From Luteitalea sp. (GTDB lineage: Bacteria; Acidobacteriota; Vicinamibacteria; Vicinamibacterales; CAVVIG01), in assembly GCA_009380045.1 (NCBI GenBank), contig WHSN01000020.1, positions 1 to 36,290 on the forward strand: 36,290 bases of DNA. Reading direction: 5' to 3'. Under the pieces are notes generated by a model. The model had not been told where the DNA came from. It made no database searches and saw only the letters and a list, made by a program, of their open reading frames with translations. Below, in pieces: positions 24,814-34,139 of this stretch (position 1 is the stretch's first letter; every line of letters starts with the position of its first letter). A program made the position numbers and the translations under genes.

Positions 24814-25908
24814 TCAATTGGTGAATCTGCGCATGCGGACGTTGAGCACCAGCCCGAACGCGGCGAGCGTGGCGACCATCGACGAGCCTCCGTAGCTCAT
24901 GAGCGGGAGCGTCAGCCCTTTGACGGGCGCCAGTCCGGCCGACATGGTGATGTTGTAGACCACCTGGAAGGTGAAGCTGGCCAGCACACCGAGCACGAGA
25001 TACGAGCCCAGGCGATCCTTGGCCAGACGGGCCGCCTCGAGCGCGCGCAGAATCACGAACAGATACAGGCCGAGCGCCACCAGGACGCCGGCAAACCCCT
25101 GTTCCTCGGCCAGCACCGAGAAGATGAAATCGTTGTGGGCGACAGGGAGAAACCGCAACTGGCCTTGCGTCCCCTGCATGAAGCCCTTCCCCTGAACACC
25201 GCCCGATCCGACGGTGATGCGCGCCTGGATCTGCTGGTACCCGGCGCCTCTCGCGTCTTGTGATGGATCGAGAAATGTCGAAATCCGGCTCTTCTGATAA
25301 TCCTTCAGCGCAAACTTCCAGACGATTGGCGCTGCCAGCACCAGGCTGAGCGCCAGGACGCCGAGGACGCGCATCCGCATCCCGGCGAGATAGGCCACGG
25401 CGAGCAACACCGGCAGGAGGGTGACCGCCGTCCCGAGATCCGGCTCCTTGGCGATCAGCGCCAGCGGCAATGCGGTGAGCGCGCCGCCGATCGCCAGATC
25501 GCTCCACCCCGGGGATCCGCGGTTCTCGCCGAAGAACTTCGCCAGCACCAGCGCCACGCCGACCTTGGCGAACTCCGAGGGCTGCAGATTGAACCCGCCG
25601 AAACTGATCCATCGGCGCGCGCCCATCTGCGCCTGGCCGAAAAAGAGCACGTACAGCAGAATCGCCAGCAGACCGACGTAGATCCAGTGCGACTTGTCGG
25701 CGAATGTCCGATAGTCCAGCGCCAGCATGAACACCATCAAGCCGACGCCGAGGACGATGGCGTAGAGCTGGGTGACGTGGAGCCGCGAGTTGCCGCGGAT
25801 CGGGTCGGCGCTCGTGCTGTAGATCATCACCACGCCGAGCGCGCACAGCGCGAGAATCGCGAGCAGCAGCGCCCAGTCGATGTGATAGTAGAGCCTGCGT
25901 TCGAACAT
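24814..25908 (-). CDS. rodA: Rod-shape peptidoglycan polymerase RodA
   Basis: A 364-residue SEDS glycosyltransferase with about ten membrane helices. It has ISFGGFNLQPSEFAKVGVAL, the RGAGYQQIQARITVGSGG loop and VAHNDFIFSVLAEEQGFAG, all signatures of RodA/FtsW. The C-terminal PLMSYGGSSMVATLAAFGL is the conserved last helix pair. It polymerises lipid II into glycan strands together with PBP2. The start ATG at 25908 directly follows the stop of mrdA with no gap, so the partner proteins are translated in tandem. Its neighbours and N-terminus support RodA over FtsW. Confidence 0.95.
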   Translation of the reverse strand: MFERRLYYHIDWALLLAILALCALGVVMIYSTSADPIRGNSRLHVTQLYAIVLGVGLMVFMLALDYRTFADKSHWIYVGLLAILLYVLFFGQAQMGARRWISFGGFNLQPSEFAKVGVALVLAKFFGENRGSPGWSDLAIGGALTALPLALIAKEPDLGTAVTLLPVLLAVAYLAGMRMRVLGVLALSLVLAAPIVWKFALKDYQKSRISTFLDPSQDARGAGYQQIQARITVGSGGVQGKGFMQGTQGQLRFLPVAHNDFIFSVLAEEQGFAGVLVALGLYLFVILRALEAARLAKDRLGSYLVLGVLASFTFQVVYNITMSAGLAPVKGLTLPLMSYGGSSMVATLAAFGLVLNVRMRRFTN

Positions 25909-27855
25909 TCAGTTCGTCACCGTATTCTGCCCCGACGGGGTCGCGCTCGGCGCCGGGTCCGGATCGTCCTGCCGCGGCGTGGGCTTCGGTCCGAGCGGAT
26001 CCGACATGTCCAGCCGCAGCTCGGCGCGGGTCGGCGCGGGCGGCAGAGGACGCCCTTCCTTCTTGGCGAAATACGTGTCGATGATGTGACGCGCCACCGA
26101 CGCGGCGTTCGGCCCGTGCATGCCGTGCTCGAGGAGGACGACGCCGGCAATCTCCGGTCGATCGCGGGGCGCGAAGAAGACGAACCAGCCGTTGTCACGC
26201 AGATCACGATTGGTCCGCGCGGCCAGGCGCCCTTGATTGGAAATCACCTGCGCGGTTCCGGTCTTGCCGGAGACGTCATGGCCGGCGACGCGCGCGCGGC
26301 CACCGGTGCCGCGGCCGTTCACGACCCCCCAGAGACCGTCGCGAATCGCCTGCAGCTTCTCGGGATCGAGCGGCACCGTTGAATGCGGCGCCGGCGTCGG
26401 CACCGCCTCCCACCCGTTGCCGTCGTCCACTGCCTTGAGCAGGTGCGGCGTGATGCGCGTGCCCCCGTTGGCAAGCGTCGCGGCGTAGACGGCCATCGAG
26501 ACCGGTGTGAGCGAGACCCCCCCCTGTCCGATCGCGACCGAAATGGTTTCGCCCGCGTACCACTTCTCCTTGAACCGCCGCTGCTTCCATTCGGGCGACG
26601 GCACCAGGCCCTGGATTTCGTTTGGCAGATCGATGCCGCTCTCTTCGCCGAGGCCGAGGAGCGTCGCCCACTTGTGGATCTTGTGGATCCCGGTCATGTT
26701 GCCGATGGTGTAGAAGTAGACGTTGCACGACTGCTCGATCGCCTGGCGCAGATCGACCGTCCCGTGGCCGCCGCGCTTCCAGCACTTGAAGCTGCGCCCG
26801 AAGAAGCTTGCCGAGCCCGCGCAACGCACCTGGTAATCCGGTGTGATGACGTTCTCTTCCAGCGCCGCCATCGCCACCGCCATCTTGAACGTGGATCCCG
26901 GCGAGTACAGGCCTTGTATCGCCCGGTTCTGCAGTGGGCGCAGCTCGTCGGTGTTCAGGGCCCCCCAGGTCGCCCGATCGATGCCGGTCGCGAACGCATT
27001 CGGGTCGTAGGCGGGACGGCTCATGAATCCGAGCACTTCCCCGTTGCCCGGGTCGAGGATGACCGCGGCGCCGTTGAATCCTGATGCGTTGAAGGCGTCT
27101 TCGATCGCCCTCTGCACATCGGAGTCGACCGTGAGCTGCAGGCGGTTCCCCTCGTCGGGATGCTCTTCGTCCAGGACGCGGATTTCGCGGCCGAGGCTGT
27201 TCACGATGACGCGCTTGGCGCCGTCCTTCCCCATCAACAGGCGGTTGTAGACCTTCTCGACCCCCGACTGCCCGACGATGTCGCCGCTCTTCAGCCCGGT
27301 ATCTCCGGCGACCTGGGCGTCATTCACCTCGCCGACGTAGCCGAACAGGTGCGCCGCCACCGCATCTGCCGGATATTGGCGCGTCGGCACGTCCTCGACG
27401 ACCACGTCCGGCAGCTCGGAATCGAGCCGTCGTGCCGTCACGGCGGCAACCTGCGCCAGTGTGGCGTCCTGCACGACGGTGATTGGCCGATACGACGGCT
27501 CGCGCCGGTGGCGATCGACGGTCTCGCGAATTTGCGCTTCATCCACGCCGAGGACGGCGGCGAGCAGGCGCACCGTTCGATCGAGGCTCTTGGTAGGCTC
27601 ACGAACGATGGAGATGCTGTAGGAGGGCCGATTCTCGACCAGCACGCGCCCGTTCCGATCGAAGACCACACCTCGGGGCGCCCGCAACGGGAGCGTCCGC
27701 TGATGGTTGTTCTCGGCCATCTCCTCGAACTTCGCGTGCTGCACCACCTGCAGCACCCAGAAGCTCACCGCCAGGATCGAGAACAGAACAGTGATGAGGT
27801 ACTGGGCCACGCTCAGCCGGATGCCGATACGCCGCCGCTCTTCGTGCTGCGCCAT
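25909..27855 (-). CDS. mrdA: Penicillin-binding protein 2 (transpeptidase)
   Basis: A 648-residue class B PBP. A single membrane anchor (SVAQYLITVLFSILAVSFWV) is followed by the dimerisation domain with LPLRAPRGVVFDRNGRVLVE. The transpeptidase has Ser321 in YSPGSTFKM (SxxK), SCN in EQSCNVYFYTIGN, and KTG at 531 in SGKTGTAQ. It crosslinks the lateral wall with RodA, with MreC as activator. A proline-rich, low-complexity tail of about 40 residues (PTPRQDDPDPAPSATPSG) ends the protein. The ATG at 27855 begins right after the repeat-filled gap that separates it from mreD. Confidence 0.95.
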   Translation of the reverse strand: MAQHEERRRIGIRLSVAQYLITVLFSILAVSFWVLQVVQHAKFEEMAENNHQRTLPLRAPRGVVFDRNGRVLVENRPSYSISIVREPTKSLDRTVRLLAAVLGVDEAQIRETVDRHRREPSYRPITVVQDATLAQVAAVTARRLDSELPDVVVEDVPTRQYPADAVAAHLFGYVGEVNDAQVAGDTGLKSGDIVGQSGVEKVYNRLLMGKDGAKRVIVNSLGREIRVLDEEHPDEGNRLQLTVDSDVQRAIEDAFNASGFNGAAVILDPGNGEVLGFMSRPAYDPNAFATGIDRATWGALNTDELRPLQNRAIQGLYSPGSTFKMAVAMAALEENVITPDYQVRCAGSASFFGRSFKCWKRGGHGTVDLRQAIEQSCNVYFYTIGNMTGIHKIHKWATLLGLGEESGIDLPNEIQGLVPSPEWKQRRFKEKWYAGETISVAIGQGGVSLTPVSMAVYAATLANGGTRITPHLLKAVDDGNGWEAVPTPAPHSTVPLDPEKLQAIRDGLWGVVNGRGTGGRARVAGHDVSGKTGTAQVISNQGRLAARTNRDLRDNGWFVFFAPRDRPEIAGVVLLEHGMHGPNAASVARHIIDTYFAKKEGRPLPPAPTRAELRLDMSDPLGPKPTPRQDDPDPAPSATPSGQNTVTN

Positions 27856-27872
27856 GAGGTGAGCTTAGTATT

Positions 27873-28097
27873 GCAGAATTGCGCGATGGCAGAATTGTAG
27901 GATAGAGCACAATTGCGGGATGGGCAGAATGGCAGGATGGGCAGAATTGCAGGACGGGCCAGGGATCGCAGGTAGCGGAGGAATTGCAGAGTGTAGAGGT
28001 TGCAGAAGGGAAGGCGGCAATTTCACAGTTCTGCCCTCCTCGATCCTGCCATTCGCCAATCCCTGCAATCCTGCAATCCTGCCAGCCCTGCCATTCT
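27873..28097. repeat. Long inverted pair of 8-9-bp tandem arrays (word GCAGRATK) between mreD and mrdA
   Basis: The left array (27873-27957) has about ten units such as GCAGAATT, GCGCGATG, GTAGGATA, GCAGGATGG. The right array (about 28031-28097) has the complementary units, for example AATCCTGC twice in a row at 28067-28082. About 70 bp of related but weaker units lie between. The element fills nearly all of the 260-base gap 27856-28115 inside the rod-shape operon; the ORFs there are low-complexity shadows. Confidence 0.8.
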
Positions 28098-28115
28098 AAG
28101 TGCAGGAGGCGCCGG

Positions 28116-28625
28116 TCACCTGCGCAGCCGGGGCCGTGTCAGGCGCCGGCGCTCGACAGCGCCCGGTAAGAACTCGGCCAACTGGAAGGCGACGACGCCA
28201 ACCACCGCGTTGGCCGTTCCCTGGCCGAGGACGGCGGTATAGGGTGCGTCGAGCTGCCACAACCCCAGCAGCACGTACAAGCCGATGAAGATGGTCGCGT
28301 GCAGCAGCGAAGCGCCGAGAAACACCACGAACCTCGGCAACGGCTGCGCGACGATGAACTGGGTTCCGATGATGCCTGCGATGAACCCGACAAGTGTCTT
28401 CGCGAGCGCGCCGATGCCCACGACCCCGGTCGACAGGTAATCCTGAATCAGCCCGGCGAACGTGCCGGTGAGGAGGCCGGTGACCGGCCCGGACAGGAGT
28501 GCCGCGTACACGACCACGACCAGCACGAGGTCCACAGCCACGGTGCCGCCGATCAGGAATCGGCCGAGTACCGTCTGGAGGGTCAGCGCGACGACAGTGG
28601 CCAGGATTACCCCGGCGGCCCTCAC
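28116..28625 (-). CDS. mreD: Rod shape-determining protein MreD
   Basis: A 169-residue hydrophobic protein with about five membrane helices. The small size, helix pattern and short basic C-terminus (RRRLTRPRLRR) are MreD-like; GPVTGLLTGTFAGLIQDYLS matches the conserved core. The start is GTG at 28625, overlapping the mreC stop (GTGA). It bridges MreC and other membrane parts of the elongasome. Sequence conservation in this family is low, so the call also rests on the position after mreC. Confidence 0.9.
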   Translation of the reverse strand: MRAAGVILATVVALTLQTVLGRFLIGGTVAVDLVLVVVVYAALLSGPVTGLLTGTFAGLIQDYLSTGVVGIGALAKTLVGFIAGIIGTQFIVAQPLPRFVVFLGASLLHATIFIGLYVLLGLWQLDAPYTAVLGQGTANAVVGVVAFQLAEFLPGAVERRRLTRPRLRR

Positions 28626-29470
28626 TTCACGGTCTCCCGCACCGCTTCCTTCGCCGGAGTGGGCGTCAGCACCACGAGCACTTCCTCGATGCTCGAAAAG
28701 TCGACCGACGGCCGGACGATGATTTCGCTGTACTCCGAACCGTTCTTGAGAACGGTCTCGACCTGGCCGATGATGAACCCTTTGGGGTAGATACCGTCGA
28801 TGCCCGAGGTCACGACGACGTCGCCGACCGCAATGTCGGAGATCTCCGAGACGTATTCCAGCCGCAGCCGGTCGTCCCCGCCGCCGACGACCACGCCCTG
28901 CGCCCGGGTGCGTTCGATCAACGCTCCCGCGGCCGCGTTGCGATCGATCAGGAGCTGAACTTTCGATGCCCGACGGCTCGGTGTGACGATCCGGCCGACG
29001 ACGCCTGTCGGGGCGATCACCGCCATGTCGGCGCGGAGCCCTTGGCCGGTGCCTTTGTCGATCGTCAGCGTCCGGAACTCGGGGGTCGCCCCGGCCGCGA
29101 TCACTCCCGCCGCCGCCGTCTGGAGCGCGAGACGATCGCGAAGATCGAGCAGCCGTTCGAGGTTGAGCGTGCGATCCGCGAGCGCTCGCTGCTCCTGCAG
29201 CTCGATCTGGACCGCGGACAGCTGCTGCTTCAAGACTTCGTTTTCAGCTTTCACCCGACGCAGGTCGACGTAGTCGGCCCAGCCGCTGCTGAGCGCGCCG
29301 AGCAGGGTGGACGCGGCGCGCTGCACCTCGGCGAACACCCCGAAGGTGACCGACTCGAGGATCGGCACACCGCTGCGGGAGTTGACCTGCGCGGAAATCA
29401 GGAGAACGTGCCCCAAGATCACCGCCAGCAGCAGATAGCCGGCGCGCTGCCGAATCTCGGGCAGAGCCAC
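28622..29470 (-). CDS. mreC: Rod shape-determining protein MreC
   Basis: A 282-residue protein with one N-terminal membrane anchor (AGYLLLAVILGHVLLISA), a coiled coil (about residues 70-115, VKAENEVLKQQLSAVQIELQ) and two beta-barrel domains (IAPTGVVGRIVTPS and VTSGIDGIYPKGFIIGQVET). MreC is the periplasmic scaffold that links MreB to PBP2. GTG at 29470 is used; it lies 5 bases after the mreB stop, and its stop overlaps mreD. Its Thr/Pro-rich tail is short. Confidence 0.95.
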   Translation of the reverse strand: MALPEIRQRAGYLLLAVILGHVLLISAQVNSRSGVPILESVTFGVFAEVQRAASTLLGALSSGWADYVDLRRVKAENEVLKQQLSAVQIELQEQRALADRTLNLERLLDLRDRLALQTAAAGVIAAGATPEFRTLTIDKGTGQGLRADMAVIAPTGVVGRIVTPSRRASKVQLLIDRNAAAGALIERTRAQGVVVGGGDDRLRLEYVSEISDIAVGDVVVTSGIDGIYPKGFIIGQVETVLKNGSEYSEIIVRPSVDFSSIEEVLVVLTPTPAKEAVRETVK

Positions 29471-29475
29471 GGCTG

Positions 29476-30504
<1,029 letters not shown>

Positions 30505-30509
30505 TTAGG

Positions 30510-30523
30510 ACTCCTTCGGGAGT
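30510..30523 (-). promoter_or_regulatory. Small hairpin covering the mreB ribosome binding site
   Basis: On the minus strand ACTCC, loop CGAA and GGAGT form a perfect 5-bp stem. The AAGGAG of mreB spans loop and 3' arm, so the fold would hide it. The stem is short, so any control effect is tentative. Confidence 0.35.
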
Positions 30524-30527
30524 GACC

Positions 30528-30559
30528 GCACGGGCTAGTGATTTGCACGCGCTAGTGAT
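30528..30559. repeat. Tandem 15-bp direct repeat upstream of mreB
   Basis: Copies at 30528-30542 and 30545-30559, 14 of 15 bases identical (GCACGGGCTAGTGAT), period 17. The second copy includes the TAG stop of the GGDEF gene, so a duplication has copied the stop region. It could also act as a paired operator before mreB. Confidence 0.6.
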
Positions 30560-31751
30560 CGGCAGGGGGAGCGGCCGACTGGATGCCATTCTTGCCGCGA
30601 CCCTTTACGGCATACATCGCGGTATCGGCGGCTTGAAGCAGCTCTTCGGCCGACGCCGCGACGTCCGGCAAGGTCGCAACGCCAACCGACACGGTGAGGT
30701 GCACACGCAATCCTTTTTCAGCCAGAAACCGGTGTTGGGCGATGCGGTCGCGGATACGTTCACCCACCGCGTACGCGCCTTCCCAGCCGGTGTCGGGGAG
30801 CACCAGGGCGAACTCGTCGCCGCCGAACCGGGCGACGACGTCGGTCTCGCGGGCGCCGCGCCGAATGACCGCCGCGGCCTCGACCAGCGCCTGGCTGCCG
30901 GACAGGTGGCCGTGATTGTCGTTCACCAGCTTGAATCCGTCGAGATCGATGAACAGGAGCGAGAGCGGCCGGCCGTTGCGCGACGCGCGCATCGTCTCTC
31001 GACGCAACACCTGATTCAGGTACCGGCTGTTGTAAAGACCCGTCAGATCGTCGGTCACCGACAGCGCCTCGGCGCGTCTGAGGTGCAGCGAGTTGTCGAG
31101 GGCCACCGCCGCCGGCTCGAGCAGCAGCATGATGGCGCGCTGCAGCCGGGGACCAAGGTGGGGAGCCCGGGTCGAAGGCAGCGGGTCGAGCCCGACGAGC
31201 GCGCCGACACTTCTCCCGCGACAGCTGAGCGGAAATGCCACAACCGTCGCCGTCACTTGCTCCGGCACGCGAGGATCGGCCCGCAGGTCGGCGGTGACGA
31301 ACGCCTCACCCTTCTGCATCACCCAGACGGCGATCTGGTTGACGGCCGGCTCGGTCCCGGGCGGCAGCCCGCGAGCGCCGAGGATCAGCAGCCGTCCTGA
31401 GAGGTCCGCCCCGACAACCGCCCAACCGGACGCAGGCACCCAGGTGGCCGCGCGCTGAACGATCAATCCAGCGATTTCGGCCGGTTCGAGCGTGATGTTG
31501 ACGGCGCGCACCATGTCCAGGAACGCATCGGGGTGTTCAACGCGACCGCGGAGCGCCCGTTGTGACACGCGGAGGCGTGTCGCCAGGTCGAGCGCCGGCG
31601 GCCTGGCGAGGGAAAGTCCCGTCGTCGGGCGGGCCTTGTCGCCAGGCTTTCGAGAGGATTTCGCGCCACGGTACAACTCGGCAGCCGGGCGTGCAGACGC
31701 CGACCGTCGCCGAGCGGCAGACAAACTGAGGGCGCGACCTGCTGGAGACAT
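30552..31751 (-). CDS. GAF-GGDEF diguanylate cyclase
   Basis: A 399-residue protein. The N-terminal 60 or so residues are basic and low complexity. A GAF-like sensor domain follows (about residues 85-225: AATWVPASGWAVVGADLSGR, FPLSCRGRSVGALVGLDPLP). The GGDEF domain begins SVTDDLTGLYNSRYLNQVL, with the active site GGDEF at 310-314 and an inhibitory RxxD site (RETD, 301-304) five residues before it, so both catalysis and product feedback should be intact. It makes cyclic-di-GMP. No membrane segment is visible, so it is probably cytosolic. The ATG at 31751 has no clear ribosome site. It lies just upstream of mreB, 50 bases apart. Confidence 0.92.
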   Translation of the reverse strand: MSPAGRALSLSAARRRSASARPAAELYRGAKSSRKPGDKARPTTGLSLARPPALDLATRLRVSQRALRGRVEHPDAFLDMVRAVNITLEPAEIAGLIVQRAATWVPASGWAVVGADLSGRLLILGARGLPPGTEPAVNQIAVWVMQKGEAFVTADLRADPRVPEQVTATVVAFPLSCRGRSVGALVGLDPLPSTRAPHLGPRLQRAIMLLLEPAAVALDNSLHLRRAEALSVTDDLTGLYNSRYLNQVLRRETMRASRNGRPLSLLFIDLDGFKLVNDNHGHLSGSQALVEAAAVIRRGARETDVVARFGGDEFALVLPDTGWEGAYAVGERIRDRIAQHRFLAEKGLRVHLTVSVGVATLPDVAASAEELLQAADTAMYAVKGRGKNGIQSAAPPADH

Positions 31752-31831
31752 TCAGGGTGGCGATCGGCGCCTGCCGGTCGCTAAGTTCTTCTATGGCCAG
31801 CAAATATACCACACGGCCACGCCCCGAACCC

Positions 31832-31860
31832 TTGCCAGGCTGCACCATGTGGCATACGAT
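31832..31860 (+). promoter_or_regulatory. Sigma-70-type promoter for the PpiD-like gene
   Basis: TTGCCA (31832-31837), a 17-base spacer and TACGAT (31855-31860) make the best -35/-10 pair seen in the window. Start of transcription would be near 31867, just before the GAGGA ribosome site and the ATG at 31883. Confidence 0.6.
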
Positions 31861-31882
31861 CGGGGTTTCTGAGGAATCCTGC

Positions 31883-33808
31883 ATGACGATGCTCGACCGG
31901 ATGCGCCGGCACCGGAGCTGGCTCAAATGGAGCCTGGCTCTTGTCTGCCTTGCGTTTGTCATCTTCTACATCCCCGACTTCCTCCGCGGCACGGACGCGA
32001 ATGCCGCCGCCACCGACACGGTGGCGGTCGTCGACGGCCACCAGATCCGCGGCGACGAGTTCCGGCGCACCTATCAGGCGCAGCTGCAGGCCTACCGGGC
32101 CGCCTACGGCGGCAACATGAGCGAGCAGATGCTGAAGCAGCTCGGTGTCGAGCAGCAGATCCTGCAGCAGATGGTGGACGAGCGCGCCGCGCTGGCCGAG
32201 GCGGAACGGCTCGACGTGAACGTCAGCGACCAGGAAGTCGCGCAGCGCATCTACTCCATTCCGGCGCTGCAGGAGAACGGCGCCTTCATCGGTGCGCAGC
32301 GCTATCAGCAGCTCCTGGCCTCGCAGCGTCCGCCGGTCTCGACCTCCGAGTTCGAGGAGAGCGTTCGCCGCTCGCTGATTGTCGAGAAGCTGCGGCAGAC
32401 GGTGACCGAGTGGCTGTCGGTGTCGGACCGGGAGCTCGAAGAAGAGTATCGCCGCCGCAACGACAAGGTGAAGCTGGCGATCGTCTCGTTTCCGACCGAC
32501 AGCTACCGGCTGGACGTGACGGTCACCGACGCCGAGCTCGCCAGCCACTTCGAGGCCAACCAGGAGAGCTTCAGGATTCCCGAGAAGCGCAAGGTCAAGT
32601 ACGTGTTGATCGACGTCGAGGCGCTCCGCGCGAAGGTGACGGTCTCGCCCGCCGACGTCGAGCGCGCCTACAACGAGAACATCGAGCAGTACTCGACACC
32701 CGAGCAGGTCCGCGCGAGCCACGTGCTTCTGAAAACCGAAGGCAACGACGACGCGGCGGTGAAAGCCCGGGCCGAAGAGGTGCTCGGTCAAGCCCGGAGC
32801 GGCGCCGACTTCGCCGAGCTGGCGAAGAAGTACTCCGAGGACGAGTCGAATGCCGCGAACGGCGGCGACCTCGACTACTTTGGCCGCGGCCGCATGGTGC
32901 CCGAGTTCGATCTCGCGGCCTTCGCGATGGAGCCGGGGCAGATCAGCGATCTGGTGAAGACCCAGTACGGCTATCACGTGATCAAGCTCACCGACAAGAA
33001 GGCGGGCACGTCGCGGCCGCTCGACGAAGTGCGGCAGCAGATCACCGATCAGATCGCGTTCGAGCGCGCCCAGTCGCAGGCCAACGATCTGGCCGAGCGC
33101 CTGCAAGCGCAGATTAGGAGGCCGGAGGATCTGGACGTGGTCGCCAAGGCGCAGGGTCTGATGGTGCAGGAGACCGGATTCTTCGCGAGGGACGAGCCGA
33201 TTCTCGGCGTCGGCGCGGCGCCGGAGATGACGGCGCGCGCCTTCGACATGGAACCGGGCGCGGTCTCCGGCTCGCTGCGGACGGGCCGGGGCTACGCGTT
33301 TCAGACCGTGACCGCGAAGCAGGATTCGTACGTGCCGAAGCTCGAGGAAGTGCAGGAGCGTGTGCGCGAAGTGCTCGTGAAGGAGCGTGCCACCGACATC
33401 GCCAGGCAGAAGGCGACCGAGCTGTCGGCCAAGCTGAAAGGGGCCGCCGACTTCGAGAAGACGGCCAAGGCGGCCGGCATCGAAGCGAAGACGACTGAGC
33501 TCATCACCCGCGATTCTCCGATTCCCGATCTCGGCGTCGCCACCAGCGTCGTCGAGGCCGCGTTCAAGCTCCCGCTCAACGCGGTCAGCGACGTCATGAC
33601 GACCGAGAACGGCGCCGCGGTGTTCAAGGTGATCGACAAGCAGGAAGCGTCGCCGACCGACATGGCGGCGGCCAAGGACACCTTCCGCGAGGACCTGCTG
33701 ACCGACCGCCGCAACCGCTTCTTCAGCGCCTACATGACGAAGGCGAAGCAGAAGATGAGGATCGAGCTGAATCGGGAGGCCCTCCAGCGCGTCATCGACC
33801 TCGGCTAG
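31883..33808 (+). CDS. PpiD/SurA-like membrane-anchored peptidyl-prolyl isomerase
   Basis: A 641-residue protein. The N-terminus is cytosolic-basic then a membrane anchor (SWLKWSLALVCLAFVIFYIP). A SurA-N-like chaperone domain follows (about residues 45-260, with EQMLKQLGVEQQILQQMVDE). The parvulin domain has RASHVLLK at about residue 280 and GQISDLVKTQYGYHVIKL. Two further segments (about 380-480 and 490-590) repeat the C-terminal half of a parvulin fold, without SHVLL. It helps fold exported proteins at the inner membrane, as PpiD does. ATG 31883 is preferred because of GAGGA eight bases upstream; the frame is open from 31757, but that part is not protein-like and would contain the promoter. 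Confidence 0.9.
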   Translation: MTMLDRMRRHRSWLKWSLALVCLAFVIFYIPDFLRGTDANAAATDTVAVVDGHQIRGDEFRRTYQAQLQAYRAAYGGNMSEQMLKQLGVEQQILQQMVDERAALAEAERLDVNVSDQEVAQRIYSIPALQENGAFIGAQRYQQLLASQRPPVSTSEFEESVRRSLIVEKLRQTVTEWLSVSDRELEEEYRRRNDKVKLAIVSFPTDSYRLDVTVTDAELASHFEANQESFRIPEKRKVKYVLIDVEALRAKVTVSPADVERAYNENIEQYSTPEQVRASHVLLKTEGNDDAAVKARAEEVLGQARSGADFAELAKKYSEDESNAANGGDLDYFGRGRMVPEFDLAAFAMEPGQISDLVKTQYGYHVIKLTDKKAGTSRPLDEVRQQITDQIAFERAQSQANDLAERLQAQIRRPEDLDVVAKAQGLMVQETGFFARDEPILGVGAAPEMTARAFDMEPGAVSGSLRTGRGYAFQTVTAKQDSYVPKLEEVQERVREVLVKERATDIARQKATELSAKLKGAADFEKTAKAAGIEAKTTELITRDSPIPDLGVATSVVEAAFKLPLNAVSDVMTTENGAAVFKVIDKQEASPTDMAAAKDTFREDLLTDRRNRFFSAYMTKAKQKMRIELNREALQRVIDLG

Positions 33809-34139
33809 AAAGAAACGACCTATAAGCTGCGGGTTTGACCTCCACTATGAGACCAAGGGCTTCGAGACGCTTGACGAGGCGGCGCGCCGTCTGCGTCTGG
33901 TTCCGGCGTTCGAAATGGTCGGCACCGAGCTCAATGTAGTCGACTTCGTTCTTCAGAATGTAGTACGCGGCGGTGAGCATCGAGGCCGCGACCGCGAGGA
34001 TAGCCTTCTTGGGACCTCGTCGACTCTTGAGGCGGAGGAATTGCGCGCGGAGGTACGTGTGCCGCGTGCGCGCCGCCACCCAGGCGACTTGGACGAGCGT
34101 GGTCTTCAGCCAGGGATTGCCCGGTTTCAGCCCCCTATC
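33792..34139 (-). mobile_element. Relic of an IS110-family transposase (C-terminal part)
   Basis: An open frame of about 115 codons with no start, beginning right at the sppA stop. It reads LKPGNPWLKTTLVQVAWVAA, then YLRAQFLRLKSRRGPKKAIL and AVAASMLTAAYYILKNEVDY, the C-terminal Tnp_20 region of IS110 transposases, with a final RRNQTQTARRLVKRLEALG. The N-terminal DEDD catalytic domain is missing. At its 3' end it reads into the PpiD-like gene end on the opposite strand. No inverted ends are seen, which is normal for IS110. It is a non-functional fragment. Confidence 0.8.

Noticed and set aside
27865-28288. Several small ORFs in the mreD-mrdA gap
   Set aside because: They are low-complexity translations of the tandem arrays in various frames, without ribosome sites.
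31757-31882. N-terminal extension of the PpiD-like protein
   Set aside because: It spans the promoter and lies upstream of a good ribosome site; the anchor helix follows ATG 31883 directly.
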